Shown here one piece after another: positions 39,459-50,551 of a stretch of DNA of 64,000 bases. The stretch comes from Aquila chrysaetos chrysaetos. Taxonomy: Eukaryota; Chordata; Aves; Accipitriformes; Accipitridae. Each line of letters begins with the position of its first letter. The first letter of the stretch is position 1. The DNA lies in NCBI RefSeq assembly GCF_900496995.4, contig NC_044018.1:25822001-25886000 (forward strand), written 5' to 3'. Under the pieces are notes generated by a model. That model saw only the letters and a program-made list of their open reading frames with translations. It did not search any database and was not told where the DNA came from. Made by a program: the position numbers and the translations under genes.

Positions 39459-39582
39459 TCCAGTAAAGCACCAGGCCCAGATGGTCTCTCTGCAGATTTT
39501 TCCAATGATCCAATTTGCTGCTTCCGTCCCATTTATGATCCCTTTATTGAGAACCATAATAGGTGTTCAAAAGACATTTAGT
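39459..39582 (+). mobile_element. relic of a non-LTR reverse transcriptase
   Basis: The + strand reads SSKAPGPDGLSADFSND and remains open to TAG at 39580-39582. The K(A/S)PGPDG motif is characteristic of the start of LINE reverse transcriptase domains (L1, CR1 and related). An in-frame stop lies only about 20 bases upstream, and other domain motifs were not found. It is therefore a short, very old fragment. Family not assigned. Confidence 0.45.
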
Positions 39583-39841
39583 AAAGCAACTGTTAATTTT
39601 ATTTTTGGATTTTGGAGCCTGAAGAGAGTCTGGAAATAGGTTTGCTTGCCCACTTATCATTACCTTCAACCGTGTGGGATGCATCCAGAACATCACAACT
39701 CTCTCTGGTTTGAGCAGTGTCAGCCACGTGGCTGCAAGCAGCTGCTTGGCCGTGCCCCTTGCTCTCCCTGCTCCTGTGGCCCACGTGCCTCCCAAGGATG
39801 GCTGTCCCTATGGACCTGATGGGGATGCACAGCCCACTCAC

Positions 39842-39926
39842 CTTGACAAATGGCATAGATAATGTCACCTGTGAAGATAAAGATGTGTCCAAAGTGTCTG
39901 TGTGTCTGTGGATCAAATACACCAAA
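39842..39926 (-). CDS. putative exon 1 of an unassigned minus-strand gene
   Basis: On the - strand this 85-nt segment reads FGVFDPQTHRHFGHIFIFTG then DIIYAICQ and ends CAAG|GTGAGT, a consensus donor. It leaves one base (G) of a codon that fits the GC opening the candidate exon at 37823-37998. The upstream border is uncertain: gaggcag at 39927 is a weak acceptor with little polypyrimidine. Alternatively translation starts at the ATG 15 bases upstream (39941), adding MLTRQ, directly after an in-frame TAA. With that start, the three joined exons encode 127 residues. Family unknown. Confidence 0.33.
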
Positions 39927-40019
39927 CTGCCTCGTCAGCATTTACCCAAAATGATCATGTTACAGAAGATGACCATCAGCCAGATTAAACAGTTACTGCG
40001 GAATTACAAAGAGACTTGA

Positions 40020-43000
40020 CACAAAGCAGGAGTCAGACTGAAAAGAAGTATAAAAGATGCATAAAAACTCTTAACAGGAGGGAGAGACCTTGGAGGGGAA
40101 ACAGCTTTCTCAAAGGTGTGGGGTTCAGCCAACAACTTGTAGGGAGCTGCAGGGGTCTGCATAAAGGTAGAGGACCCCCATCTCCCGCAGGAGGCGTGTG
40201 TAAACAGGGAGACCTGCAATCTTTGGGAAGGGGGCTTGTTTTTGTAACCCATACTGCCCACGAGTGAGGGGGTGCATACAACTCTGTGCGCGTGTGTCCA
40301 TGTGTTTCTGTGTGTGTGTATGCGTACACTAAGAAGGCTTTGGGATTAGTTACAGGAGACTGTTTAGAAATTTCTAGTATGGATTGCCTATTGTATTACT
40401 GCTCTTGTATGCATAGTTCACTGATTACTGGTTAATTACATACCATCAATAAAGCAATAAACTGCTTTGATCTGTATTTATTTTAAACTATGTGAACTCA
40501 GCAGTTTTTCCCCACAATGTCTCACAAGCTGCTGAAGCAACCAGCGATCTCTGTAGCACAAGGATTTTATGTTTTCTTCCAGAGCACTGACACTGAATAA
40601 ATTCATGTAAAGAATAAATTCATGTTTAGTGAATCACATCTAAATACAGGTGAGATCCCTTAAGTGCATGCAGTATTTTTCTCAAAATAATTATTTTGAA
40701 GAAAGACATTACACATATGGTTATTTCAGACCTATTTCCAAGGGGTTTATACGGAGATTTTACATGGTTAGCATTTGTAATTAAACATGCTGTTATGCTT
40801 CAATTTGGGGATCAGCACTCACTGTTTGCACCATATTTTCCCTTTGAGTTGTCTGTGGAAAGAATAAACTGGGCTGGATTTGGATCTCAATTACCACAAT
40901 CCGACAGAGAGAAGAGCCTTAGCTAAGCCCCACTAAAGAATAAAAATTGTAACTCCACAAGTGGTTTTTTGCGTGTTGTAGAGTTTCACTAATCCTATAG
41001 GTTTGGGGTTTTTTTGGTAACGTCAACTCAGAATTTCCTTTTTCTGTAAGATAGACAAATCTTTTCAATTTTACCCATTTAATCGGCCTGGCCAATTCTC
41101 CCTCCTTCCATAGCTGTAATAACATACTCTAGTATTCCCTAAAGCATGTTTTGCTGTGCATGCCTGGATACGCTAGTCAGTGCTAATTTGCTATAACCCT
41201 GCTGTCCTGACTTTCCCAGACTGCACTGATACAAATGTAGGCAGCTTGGTCCAAAGTGTGGACTTTGTGATAGCCTCACAGCCCTGAATATTGCCCAGCA
41301 TTGATGCACTACCACTGACAGCAAACTCTCCACCCATCCTCACAGTATGGATTGGGCATAAGCAGGCAATCAATCAGGAAGGCTCTAACACTTATCAAAC
41401 AATGAACTTTGAACAACTTGGTAAAGGAAACAAACAAACAAAAAAATCTATTTCTGGGCTGAGATTGTAGCTGGATATCCCAGCCAAAGATAATTGTATT
41501 TCACAAAATTGCAAACCTCACATGAGGGTTTATAGTGGAAAAACACTGGCAGGCCATTGCCTGCGGCATTGTATTCACAATGCTGTAATTATAGCTTTAC
41601 CATAACGAGCATAACTCTGTGGTCAGAAAGATGGCAAGAATATGATATTTTTCCATGGAATACTTCTTCCTTCATAGGTGCTTGGCTTGAAATCTGGAGT
41701 TTAAGTTGCAGTGTTGCTGGCATTATTTTTCTCACATTTTCATTTTTTGGGGCTGATCTATATAATTGCTTTAACTTGGCTTCTCCTTGTAGGTGCACAA
41801 ATGAAAATTACTTCATTCTTTCCAAGCTTGATTAATTGCACGTAAAAGCAGACGTGTAAACACTTTCTATCATTTGATGTCTATAATCCTCCCTTTGCAC
41901 CCACAGTGGTACTCCTTTGGGTATTATCAGCCACAAAAAATGAAGATAGCTTTTTTCTTTTTTTTTTTTTTCAAATTAGGTCACTGCTGTTATTAGGCGA
42001 GATCCCTGAGGTCTCACTGAGCTGTGCTCCTCCAGGCTGGCTTGGCAGGAGACATACCATAACCCACGCTGTCTGATGACAACCACCATGAGATACCAGC
42101 CTTACACCCACTGGGGCCTCCTTTACCACATGGTTGTGGAAAGTTTCTGGCTCATCTGCACTGGAGTAGCAGCAAAAAAAAACCTCAGCAGAGACCAAAG
42201 ATCTGGCCCCATAATCAACCAAGCATGAAATATAGTGCTGTCTAATATACCCTCATGTATCTAAGTGTGGGATGAGCTTCGGAAGGGCAAGGAAAACAAT
42301 GTTTGAACTGCTAAAAATGTTACTTCTGATAGGTCTAAAAGGTGGGTTGGTAATTACTGGAGGCTGCTGAGTAGTGGGTAGTCCTCCTTATTGGATGTCC
42401 CAATTCTAATGAGTTCTGAAGAAGAAACAAGATCAGAATCTCACTGAGAAAGTGCTGGAACAAGAACATTGCTTTGAGATCCCAAGCCTGTTCACCACTT
42501 TTTCTCAGTAGTACTTGTGTAAGCAATACTTCTGATGTTAATGTGATTATCCAAAGGCAGAAGGAATACTCATACAAATAAGGGTTGGGATTCATGCCTA
42601 GTAATCTGTCGAATCTGGCACTCTCTCTCCTTCAGCTGCACTAGATGTTTTCCGGCAGAAGACTCTCAAATATTATATCCAAAATACACCGATATCCTGG
42701 GGGAAAAATCTATCATAGCTTACGAAATCTTTCCTGGGACATGAGTATTCATCAAGTTCTGTGCAGACAGAGCAGAAGGACCCCAGTGGAAAAGTGCAAC
42801 ATCAAGAGGGCTATAGTTTAGTCTAAGGATCCCGTTCTAATAGCTAATACTATGTGAATTGTCCTAAAACAGCATGTTTCCTCAATAGGGTACAACACAG
42901 TGCTAGTGATCTAAGCATCAGGTTTCACTGAGGAAAGAAAACCTTGAGATATCACCTTCAAAAAATAAAATACAAACTCCTACCAACACCACATTTGTCT

Positions 43001-43049
43001 TCACACACCTGTGGACAGAAAACCAGGGCCCTGAAAAGAACACGAGTGA
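40020..43049. other. intergenic, nothing recognised
   Basis: Contains a short TG-rich stretch at about 40285-40325 and an A/T-rich stretch near 41950. A + strand open frame at 41557-41835 ends in a hydrophobic segment but has no splice or family support. Confidence 0.4.
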
Positions 43050-43520
43050 CGCCCTGGTGGGTCAGGCCAACATCCAGCTATCCCCAGTATCCTTTCTCCA
43101 GTAACAAGAGATGCTATTTAAAGAGAACATGCAAGCAGGGCATATACATTTCCTTTGTTCTCCTCCAGCATCCACAGCATTGTATTAGGGATGTTAGGGA
43201 GCACATCCCTACTCATTCCGTTAGTATCTCTTTATGAACCTGTAGTCCATTTAATTGTTTAGTCTCCTTTCCAGTCTGCTGACCCATCTGCTTCCAAAAC
43301 CTCTGCTAGCAGCAAATTCCACAAGTTAACCATACCTGCTACATTAAAAAGTATTCCCTTTTATCTTTTCTAAACCAATCTCCTATTGGTTTCAATGAGC
43401 GCCCCTTAGTTCTAGTACTGCAGGATTTGCAGAACAAAAATCTGCATTCATTCTACCCACCGCCTTGATTTTATAAATCCTGATCATAACCACTCTCTCT
43501 AAACTGAAGCTCATGATGTG
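43050..43520 (-). mobile_element. ancient CR1-like LINE relic, antisense
   Basis: Contains gccctggtgggtcaggcc, ccagtatcctttctcc, ctctgctagcagcaaattcc, caagttaaccatacctg and gcgccccttagttctagt. These are diverged versions of the old amniote CR1/L3 3' region in reverse orientation. Boundaries approximate. Confidence 0.65.
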
Positions 43521-46500
43521 GATAGCCTCACTCCCTTCTATTTGCCACCTGACAGTACGGCATGTGGCTTTGAGCGGGGCTGTCCCTCTGCCTTTCACTC
43601 CCCTCTTCAATACATGAGCAAGGATCAGCTCTCTAAGACTGCAGTTCCAGAACAGAAATGCCAACAGTGAGTTAAATTATCTGATTATTTATCATCATGG
43701 CTCAGCACAGAGTTCACTGAATGCCAGAGGTGGTTCAAGGAAGGGACTGAAATGGGGAAGCCAGCAATTGAAATAAGTTATCGCAAAATCACAGCTTGAG
43801 ACACTCTCTATGTACCCCATAAAAGCTAGGATCTCGCAGACCTCTTCCTTCGGGGAGGGATGTTGTATTTTACTTTCCTTTCTTCTTTGGTGTGAGAATG
43901 ATCTGAAGGATGCTTATGATTTGGATACTCCTGTCCATAAGCTTGCCCATACTGGACCTGAACAAAGGTCCAGATAGCTCATGCTCCTGTCTCAGTCAAT
44001 GGCCACTGGTAGGAGAGAAACAGCAAGAACAGTGGGCACGAACTGATGTCTAGGAAGGATTAAGGACAGGGCATGCATATATGAACTTTCATCCTAAAAC
44101 TTTCCTAGCTTCAAATTATTCTTCAGCCCAGGAAGCTGCCTTGAGGCATATGCAGGTTTTAGGTATGCCTCGGTGTATCTGCTAGAATTTGGAAAGGGCA
44201 AGGGATCCTGTGCCTCTGTTGTCTAGAGCTGTTGTCTAGAAAACTCTTGTGTCTCAGTGTGTGCAGCTGAAAACAGACCCCTCTGTACCAAGCACATAGT
44301 AGTGAGAGGTATCAGAGATCTGATGTCTATCACAGGACAACAAATATTAGGGAAAGGGTCTGAAAATATACACACACACAAAAATGGCTCCTCTGTCCCA
44401 AGAAACTTTCATCTTCATGAGTTGTTTTCAATCAGCTGAAAACATCACACAATGATGAACAAGCCACTTCAAACGTCTCTGAAATCCTTTGGGATTTCAC
44501 TTTGACTTCCTGAACCACTTTAAAATCCACATACTTATTAAGAAAGATGGGAAATTTGGGATATCTCAGAAGCAGAGCACAGCTAGCGGTCCTAATCTGG
44601 ATTTGTTTAGACCAAGGATTCCTGAGATACTGAATAGAAAAACCTCCATTTCTTCAGGAGACAGAGTCTCTCAGCTTTTGAGAGCTCAGCTAGGAAAACC
44701 AAATTGCTACACTGATCAGAACCCAAGGCAGTTTAATCACTCACTAGTAACATCTGCTACAGCCCTTTGATCATGCCTGGTGGGCAGAAACAGTTTTACA
44801 TATGCTCTCCCAAATCACTGCATATCACAATCACATTCTTCCATTTCATTCCCATTAATCTCTCCAATATTAAATGTAGCTAGAACCTAATTTCGCTGGA
44901 GACCTCACACTAAAATCATGGATATTGTCAGCTCACAGTAAAATTGGGTATTGTCAGCTTCCAGGGCCCACAGGTAGGTTTCTGTGGGCATGTACCTTAT
45001 TTCAGTGTTTGCTAGCTTGCAGAAATGCTAGTTTGTTGGATTCAGCATCTGGGAAGATTCCTGAGATACCACCAACCAATCATAATTCTGAGTTGCATTT
45101 CACTGAATTTACCAAGAATTTCAGTCAGTGCCATACCATAATGCTTTCTCACAGGCAAAGTTGCCTGAAAAGTCAGAGGAAATGCACAGCTTCAGGTTAT
45201 CTCACTCCTTCTTGCTGATGCCTGCAGCGGCCTTCCCCAGCCTCCCACCCAGTCATGCAGTCCCAGCTCTTCCTTTGTGCCCTGATGCTTGCTAGACCCT
45301 CCTGACTTAACTAATTGAAACAATGACTGATGGAACTAATCCAGCAGAAAGCTATATATTTTTCTGCCTGGTTATCTTTCTGCTGGGCTACTGAGTTGAC
45401 TCAGCCATCGAGGACTGGGAGAGAAGGAGCAAAACTCATCAATTACTGCACGAAATAAGGGACTGGAAAGCAGAATTGGAAATGAAGAGGCCCTTTTGGC
45501 AGCACTGAGCTGTTAAATTTGAGACCATCTCCTGTGAAATCACTGCCCAAGAACCCATCTCTTTTTCCTTTGCAGGCTTTAGTCCATGTTCATATACGTT
45601 TAGTTCACAAAAAAGGCCTTAGTTTGTGTCGCTGTTTATTAATGTATATGTTCTGCCAGATTACTTCATGGTTATTATAAAGAGCAGTATCACTGCTTTT
45701 TACTATTTCATTGAATTGCCAGGGATGATTCCGGATCTAAGTTTCATACTAAATTTTCAAGGAAGTGACACCTCAGGACTGAAGGGTATTGACACATAAA
45801 GACAGCCCAATGAGGCTGTAGATCAGGCTCCTCAGCCTTTCAAAACAACCTTCAACACCACTGTCCTTCTCATTGCTTATATACATATGTGTGTACATAT
45901 GAAAGCTTACAGAATTTATTTCTAAGTCCCCTTTTTGTACCGGAACATGATAACTGACTTTTTCCTTATTTAACTACAGAGTATTAAACCAGAGACCTCT
46001 GAATAAGCATCTTAAAAACTGTATCTTGCTCCTCTTCCTTTTCCATAGTCCCACCTGATGAAAAGAACAATCTTTTGCACAAAAATCTTCCAGAATTACA
46101 GCTGTCTCAAGGTACTTAGCTGCTCCTTTTTCCCTCACTCAGGACTTTTTCTTCTGTCTCTGGTATTTCAGAGGCACTCTTCCATTCTACAGATCCTTTC
46201 TGGTATCACATTGTGTTCTGGGATAGCAGTTAGCATTAAATCTTACTTGAAGCTTACAACTGTGAGTAGCCTTTAGTGTTAATACAGGAAGACCAACAAA
46301 AACCACAAACAGCTTACAGCAGGAGACAGGTCTTTTATGTGATTCATCCTGCCAACACCGTCTCTAACAACAGGTAGCCTGGGCAGAAATGTTCAAGGGG
46401 AGGGAGCTGGGCTGCACTACACAAGTCCCTTAGAGGCTTCTTGTTTTATGCAGAACACTAGCAAAACAAGGCACAAGCTCAGCCTTTCTCTGGAGAGTGC

Positions 46501-48299
46501 ACACATTCAGATGTGAATGCAGGTGGGCCTAACAAAAGGTCACATGTGATCAACATTGGTGGAATTTTCTCGGGACTGGGCTGTACAATTTTAAGAAGCC
46601 TCCACTCAACATTTTTAACCCTTTTTCTCTTCAGGTCACCTTTTCATGAAGATGGAAAAATATATCCCTGAAACTAAAGCAATTTACTTGCCAAATTTGA
46701 AAGCTGTTTTTCCAAACCAGAGAGATGCTAGAGGCTGTTCAGTGAAATGGTTATGTTTATAATGGACAAAACCATGTATTCTCCCCTAAATTCATCCTTG
46801 TAGTTGGCTCGATTGTTGTAAATGGAACTTTCCAAAACCAAATCAAACAAATCATAATACAAAACAAAACAACCAAAACAAGCTAAAATAAAACAGCTGG
46901 AAGCAGACACCCAACAGGGGAAATTTCAGCTCAGACTGGCAGTTATGAACAACTGAAAACTAGAATAGAAAACGCTTAGCAACAATAACACTAGCTTTGC
47001 TGCTAGCTCTGTTATACTTCACTGTTAGGACTGAGGGGTTTGATTTATCATGCTACCAACAAACTAATTTAGTGAATTCTCCTCCCATTAGAAACCTCCC
47101 ACGGGAGACTACCTGTGCTGTAAAATACAACAACCATTTCACATCGGACAATAGTTTAAGTAACAGCTTAGGGAAAACAATACCAAATACTTTTTGTAAT
47201 TGAAAATGGAAGGGAACATAACAAGCAGCATATAATTACGTGAATTCAAATTTAGCCCAGACTGCAGGGTTATCCAGTCTACTTTAGTGAGGAGTATCAT
47301 TGAATCAGTAACCACAACTGGTCATTATCCTAGAGGTGCCAAGACACTGTATTTGTTGTGCTTTGGAGCCTCGTCAAATAGAATTGCATGGTTTTGCTCC
47401 GTTTAATCCACTGTTTATTTTACTGTGCTTTTCAAGAGCCGCAAGTCTCAGAATACTCCATAAAGAAATCCAAGATTTCTGGATTTCAGCTTATGAATCT
47501 GCTTTTGGTTTGCATTTTGGAGCTGTCCTGCCCTCAAGTGTCGTATGTTTGTTTTCCAAAGTTCCTGTACCTTTGTCTTCCTTCCCACAGACACTGTTGA
47601 GATAAGGAGAGTGGTGTTTTCCACCGAGTAGACAGACTTGGACAGCTCACATGGAGTGGGCTTGTGTCACAGCAGTTAAACACTAACAGAAAAAACAAAT
47701 GGAACGTTAGGAGTGGAAATTAAATACGTTAACCCTAATGAGAATACTGATTTGCTTTCCAGCAAGCTCTTTGGAGCGGAAAACTCCCACACCTTAAAGC
47801 AAAGAAATCTAAAGGAAACACAAGATTTTGGCAGGGATCTTTCAAATGACCCCTGAAGAAGGCAGGTATCCAAGTCCCATCACACGGCATTGTGCATCTC
47901 TCCCTGTCGTGGCCATGTTTATGCTCAGCCTGTTTGTGGGAATAAGAGAAGCATGGGGAATGTCACAGGCAGGCACCGCCGAATTACCGCCGAAGGATAC
48001 ATCCTGCGCTGGTCAGGAATGGCGCACTTGAGAGAAAGCTAAAGAAGTACTGCAGAGGGTGACAAAGTATGGACACAAATAGCTTGTAGTGGAATAGCTC
48101 CAGCAAACAGGGCTAGCAGACAAGAAGTCAAGGTGTTAAAATAACCACGTCAAGCAGTTTCATAAATTAGCTACGTGTGTAGTATCTGAGTCCTGGGGTC
48201 TGTGCCTGTTGGTTTCTCCCAACAAACAGGTAACATCAGCGTTCGGTCTTTGTTCACCTGGCTTCATGCAGGCAACCCTCGAGGTTTCAAAGACGCAGG
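43521..48299. other. intergenic upstream of the TMEM14A promoter
   Basis: Average to AT-rich noncoding sequence. No gene, RNA gene or named repeat recognised. Composition turns GC-rich from about 48.25 kb. Confidence 0.45.
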
Positions 48300-48358
48300 T
48301 GAGGAGAAAGGAGGAGAGAGGCAGGGCCCGGTGTGTGAGGGCGGCAGGCAGAGGGGTG

Positions 48359-48442
48359 CCTGTCGCAGCAGTGAGGGCCTGTCGCAGCAGTGAGGGCCTG
48401 TCGCAGCAGTGAGGGCCTGTCGCAGCAGTGAGGGCCTGTCGC
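48359..48442. repeat. 19-bp minisatellite, about 4.4 copies
   Basis: The unit cctgtcgcagcagtgaggg is repeated four times without change (48359-48434) and followed by a partial unit. It sits at the upstream edge of the CpG island. Identical copies suggest recent expansion and likely length variation between individuals. Confidence 0.95.
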
Positions 48443-48838
48443 GGGGTGTCCCTGGGGTGCTGCAGGCAGCAGACCCTCGCCCCTGCCCCAGCCCCTGCCC
48501 GGGTCTCCACGGGATGCGCGCCCTTCGGGGACGGGCGGGCTCTGCAGACACGACTCTGGTTCACGAGGTCTTCCATCCCCAACGCGGCAGGGCAGGATTT
48601 TTAGGCTTAAAAGGCTAAAATAAGCCACGGATCTTCCCGCCGCCCGTGGAGCCCTGTCAGACTGAGGGCGGGACAAGGCGTCTCAAGAGGCGGGAGACGC
48701 CAACCGCGGAGCTGGGCCCTGCCGCTGAGGGGCCCCGACGAAGGCGGTGCGAAGCCCCGCTGCCCTGCGCCAGCGCGGGCGCGTCTCCCCCCCTCCCGCC
48801 TCAGCCAAGCGCCGCAAAACGCCGCTGCCGCTCCGCTC

Positions 48839-48853
48839 CGCCATGATGGCGGC
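48839..48853 (+). promoter_or_regulatory. YY1-like initiator motif
   Basis: CGCCATGATGGCGGC matches the extended YY1 site (AANATGGCGGC) and is nearly palindromic. In CpG-island promoters this motif often lies just downstream of the start of transcription. Here it may mark a start site for TMEM14A, or for a divergent transcript. Role inferred. Confidence 0.35.
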
Positions 48854-50465
48854 AGGCGCCCTCCTTCCCCTTCTCCGGGGCGCAGGCCCGCCGAGGGGCA
48901 GAAGCCGGGGAGGGCGGCGGTGAGGCGGCCGCGTCGGCGGGACCGCGGCGCCGGCCCCGCGACGCCTCACGGTGCCCGCCGGGCGCGGGAGGCGGGGCCG
49001 GGGGAGGTCGGAGGGCGGCGGGGCGGGCGCGGCGGGACGGGGACGGGGACGAGGACGAGGTCTGGCGGGGCGGCGGAGGGGGGACGAGGGGCGGCGGAGG
49101 GGCGCCGAGTCCCGCGGGGCTGAGCCGAGCCGAGCCGAGCCGGGGCGGGGGGCGGCTGAGGGCGAGCGGGCCGCGGGGAGGGCGTTGGGGCTGCCCTCCG
49201 CGGCCACCCTGCCTTCTGGCCCGGGCTCCGCCGCGGCGGGCGGGGGAAGCGAGCGCGGGGCTGCGCGGAGCGGAGGCGGGGGAAGCGTGGCGAGAGGCGG
49301 GCTGCGGGGCCGCAGGGGATGTGGGGGCGGGAGGTGGAAGTCCCCACCCGAGGGAGAGCGGCCGGCCGCCCTCGGCCGCGGCCTGCCTGCCTAGGCCACG
49401 AAGGCCGGGTGGACCAAAGGCCGGGCTTTGGGCCCGGCCCCGACCTCCGCAGGCCTCGTTTTCGAGGGTGCCGTGGGCCCCTAAACCCGCCTGTGTTCCT
49501 GAGGGGCTGACAGCTGGAGGGTGCGGGGGCTCGCTCCGAGTTGCTCGCTTTGATGTTAAAGGCTTGACGTGAAACGATGAGTGTGCGCTCGTTCCTGCCA
49601 TCCCTTTAACGCGGTGGTCAAGGACTCAGCCGCGCGGGTAGGAAGGAGGATGCGCTTAATCAAGTACAGACTTTGGGAGAAGGAGGGGAAAGGTGTATCC
49701 CACCGGCTGGTGGGAGAGAGGCCACAGTGCTGCTGGGGCTGTGCGGCTGCAAACAGCCGCCACTCATGCCGTAACAAAGCACAGCTGGGGAAGTAGGGAT
49801 CGGTATTGCAACAGTAACTTAAATGGTTTTTGGAGGACAGAAGCCTAACTTCGGACAGTGCATCAGAATCTAAACATGAAACAAAAGGGGCATAGGCAGG
49901 GGTAGGACAAAGCTTCTGTATGTACAGCTTCCTGAAGATGGCCTAGGTTTGTGTCTGGAAACTTTGGGTGGACTCTGAAAATTTGTATTTTTCCCTGGTG
50001 TTGCAGGGCCTGGGACATTCCGGTTGAAGTACACCGAGCACGGTCTGGTTGAAAGAGCGCTAAGCTGTGCGCTCAGAAGACCTGTAGGTATCCATAGCGT
50101 ATGCCCAGATCAGCTATATGGCACGAGTGCAACAAAACTGGTGCTTTGGGTGGTGTCAAGCTTTTTGCTTGCACACATTATTTTTGACTGGGAAAAATGC
50201 GTGCCTTGTACATCCCAAAAATACCAATTTCCCCTAATGGAAGTACGGTATACTGAGATAAGGAGGTCTAAGGAAGGGCAGCAGTTAGTGAAAAGATGAT
50301 ACAATAGCCAACAGACAGACCTCCACCTTTTGAATGTTTTGGCACAGCAGTCAAACACGACTTAGGAGAGTGTGGTGTTATTTAGAACACTTTCAGTAAT
50401 GATTTTTTTTTTACCAGGAGGAAGGAACTTGCTTGTCTTCAGTTGCAATATGTTTTCTTCTCCAG

Positions 50466-50551
50466 AGTTGGGACCATGGCTATTGACTGGATTGGTTTTG
50501 CATATGCTGCATTGCTGGCTGTTGGAGGTGTTGTAGGATACACTCATAAAG
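50466..50551 (+). CDS. TMEM14A: TMEM14A first coding exon
   Basis: Exon after acceptor ttttcttctccag. The start ATG is at 50476-50478 in a strong Kozak context (GGGACCATGG). It encodes MAIDWIGFAYAALLAVGGVV then GYTHK and the first base of Gly, ending AAAG|GTGAAT. TMEM14 proteins are about 100-residue membrane proteins of ER and mitochondria; TMEM14A is reported to limit Bax-driven apoptosis by stabilising mitochondrial membrane potential, and its relative TMEM14C acts in haem synthesis. This exon carries the first membrane helix. The 4-exon coding structure totals 306 bases (101 residues), and human TMEM14A has 99. TMEM14A is preferred over TMEM14C because of the short N-terminus, the KRSKK loop encoded later and the neighbouring GSTA gene. 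Confidence 0.95.

Larger units (their letters stand above)
48300..49530 (+). promoter_or_regulatory. TMEM14A: CpG island promoter of TMEM14A
   Basis: More than 1.2 kb of very high GC and CpG density, with several GC-box (Sp1-like) motifs such as ggggcggggg around 49140 and ggcggggccg around 48992. It is the only strong CpG island in the window and lies about 1 kb upstream of the first coding exon of TMEM14A (50466). It therefore probably contains the transcription start and a noncoding first exon, whose donor I could not fix. The long open frames here on both strands (for example 48683-49207 and 48801-49601 on -) are rich in Pro, Arg, Gly and Ala and are products of composition. The island could also be bidirectional. 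Confidence 0.8.

Noticed and set aside
41309-41344. Beta-defensin-like CEDGWRVCC on the minus strand
   Set aside because: Birds have a defensin cluster elsewhere on the chromosome I associate with these genes, so I checked. Only five cysteines are in frame and the spacing C-x10-C-x7-C-x6-CC does not fit the family; no signal-peptide exon was found.
48683-49601. Long open frames in the CpG island (up to 266 codons)
   Set aside because: They are dominated by Pro, Arg, Ala and Gly and overlap in several frames on both strands, as expected from extreme GC content with few stop codons.
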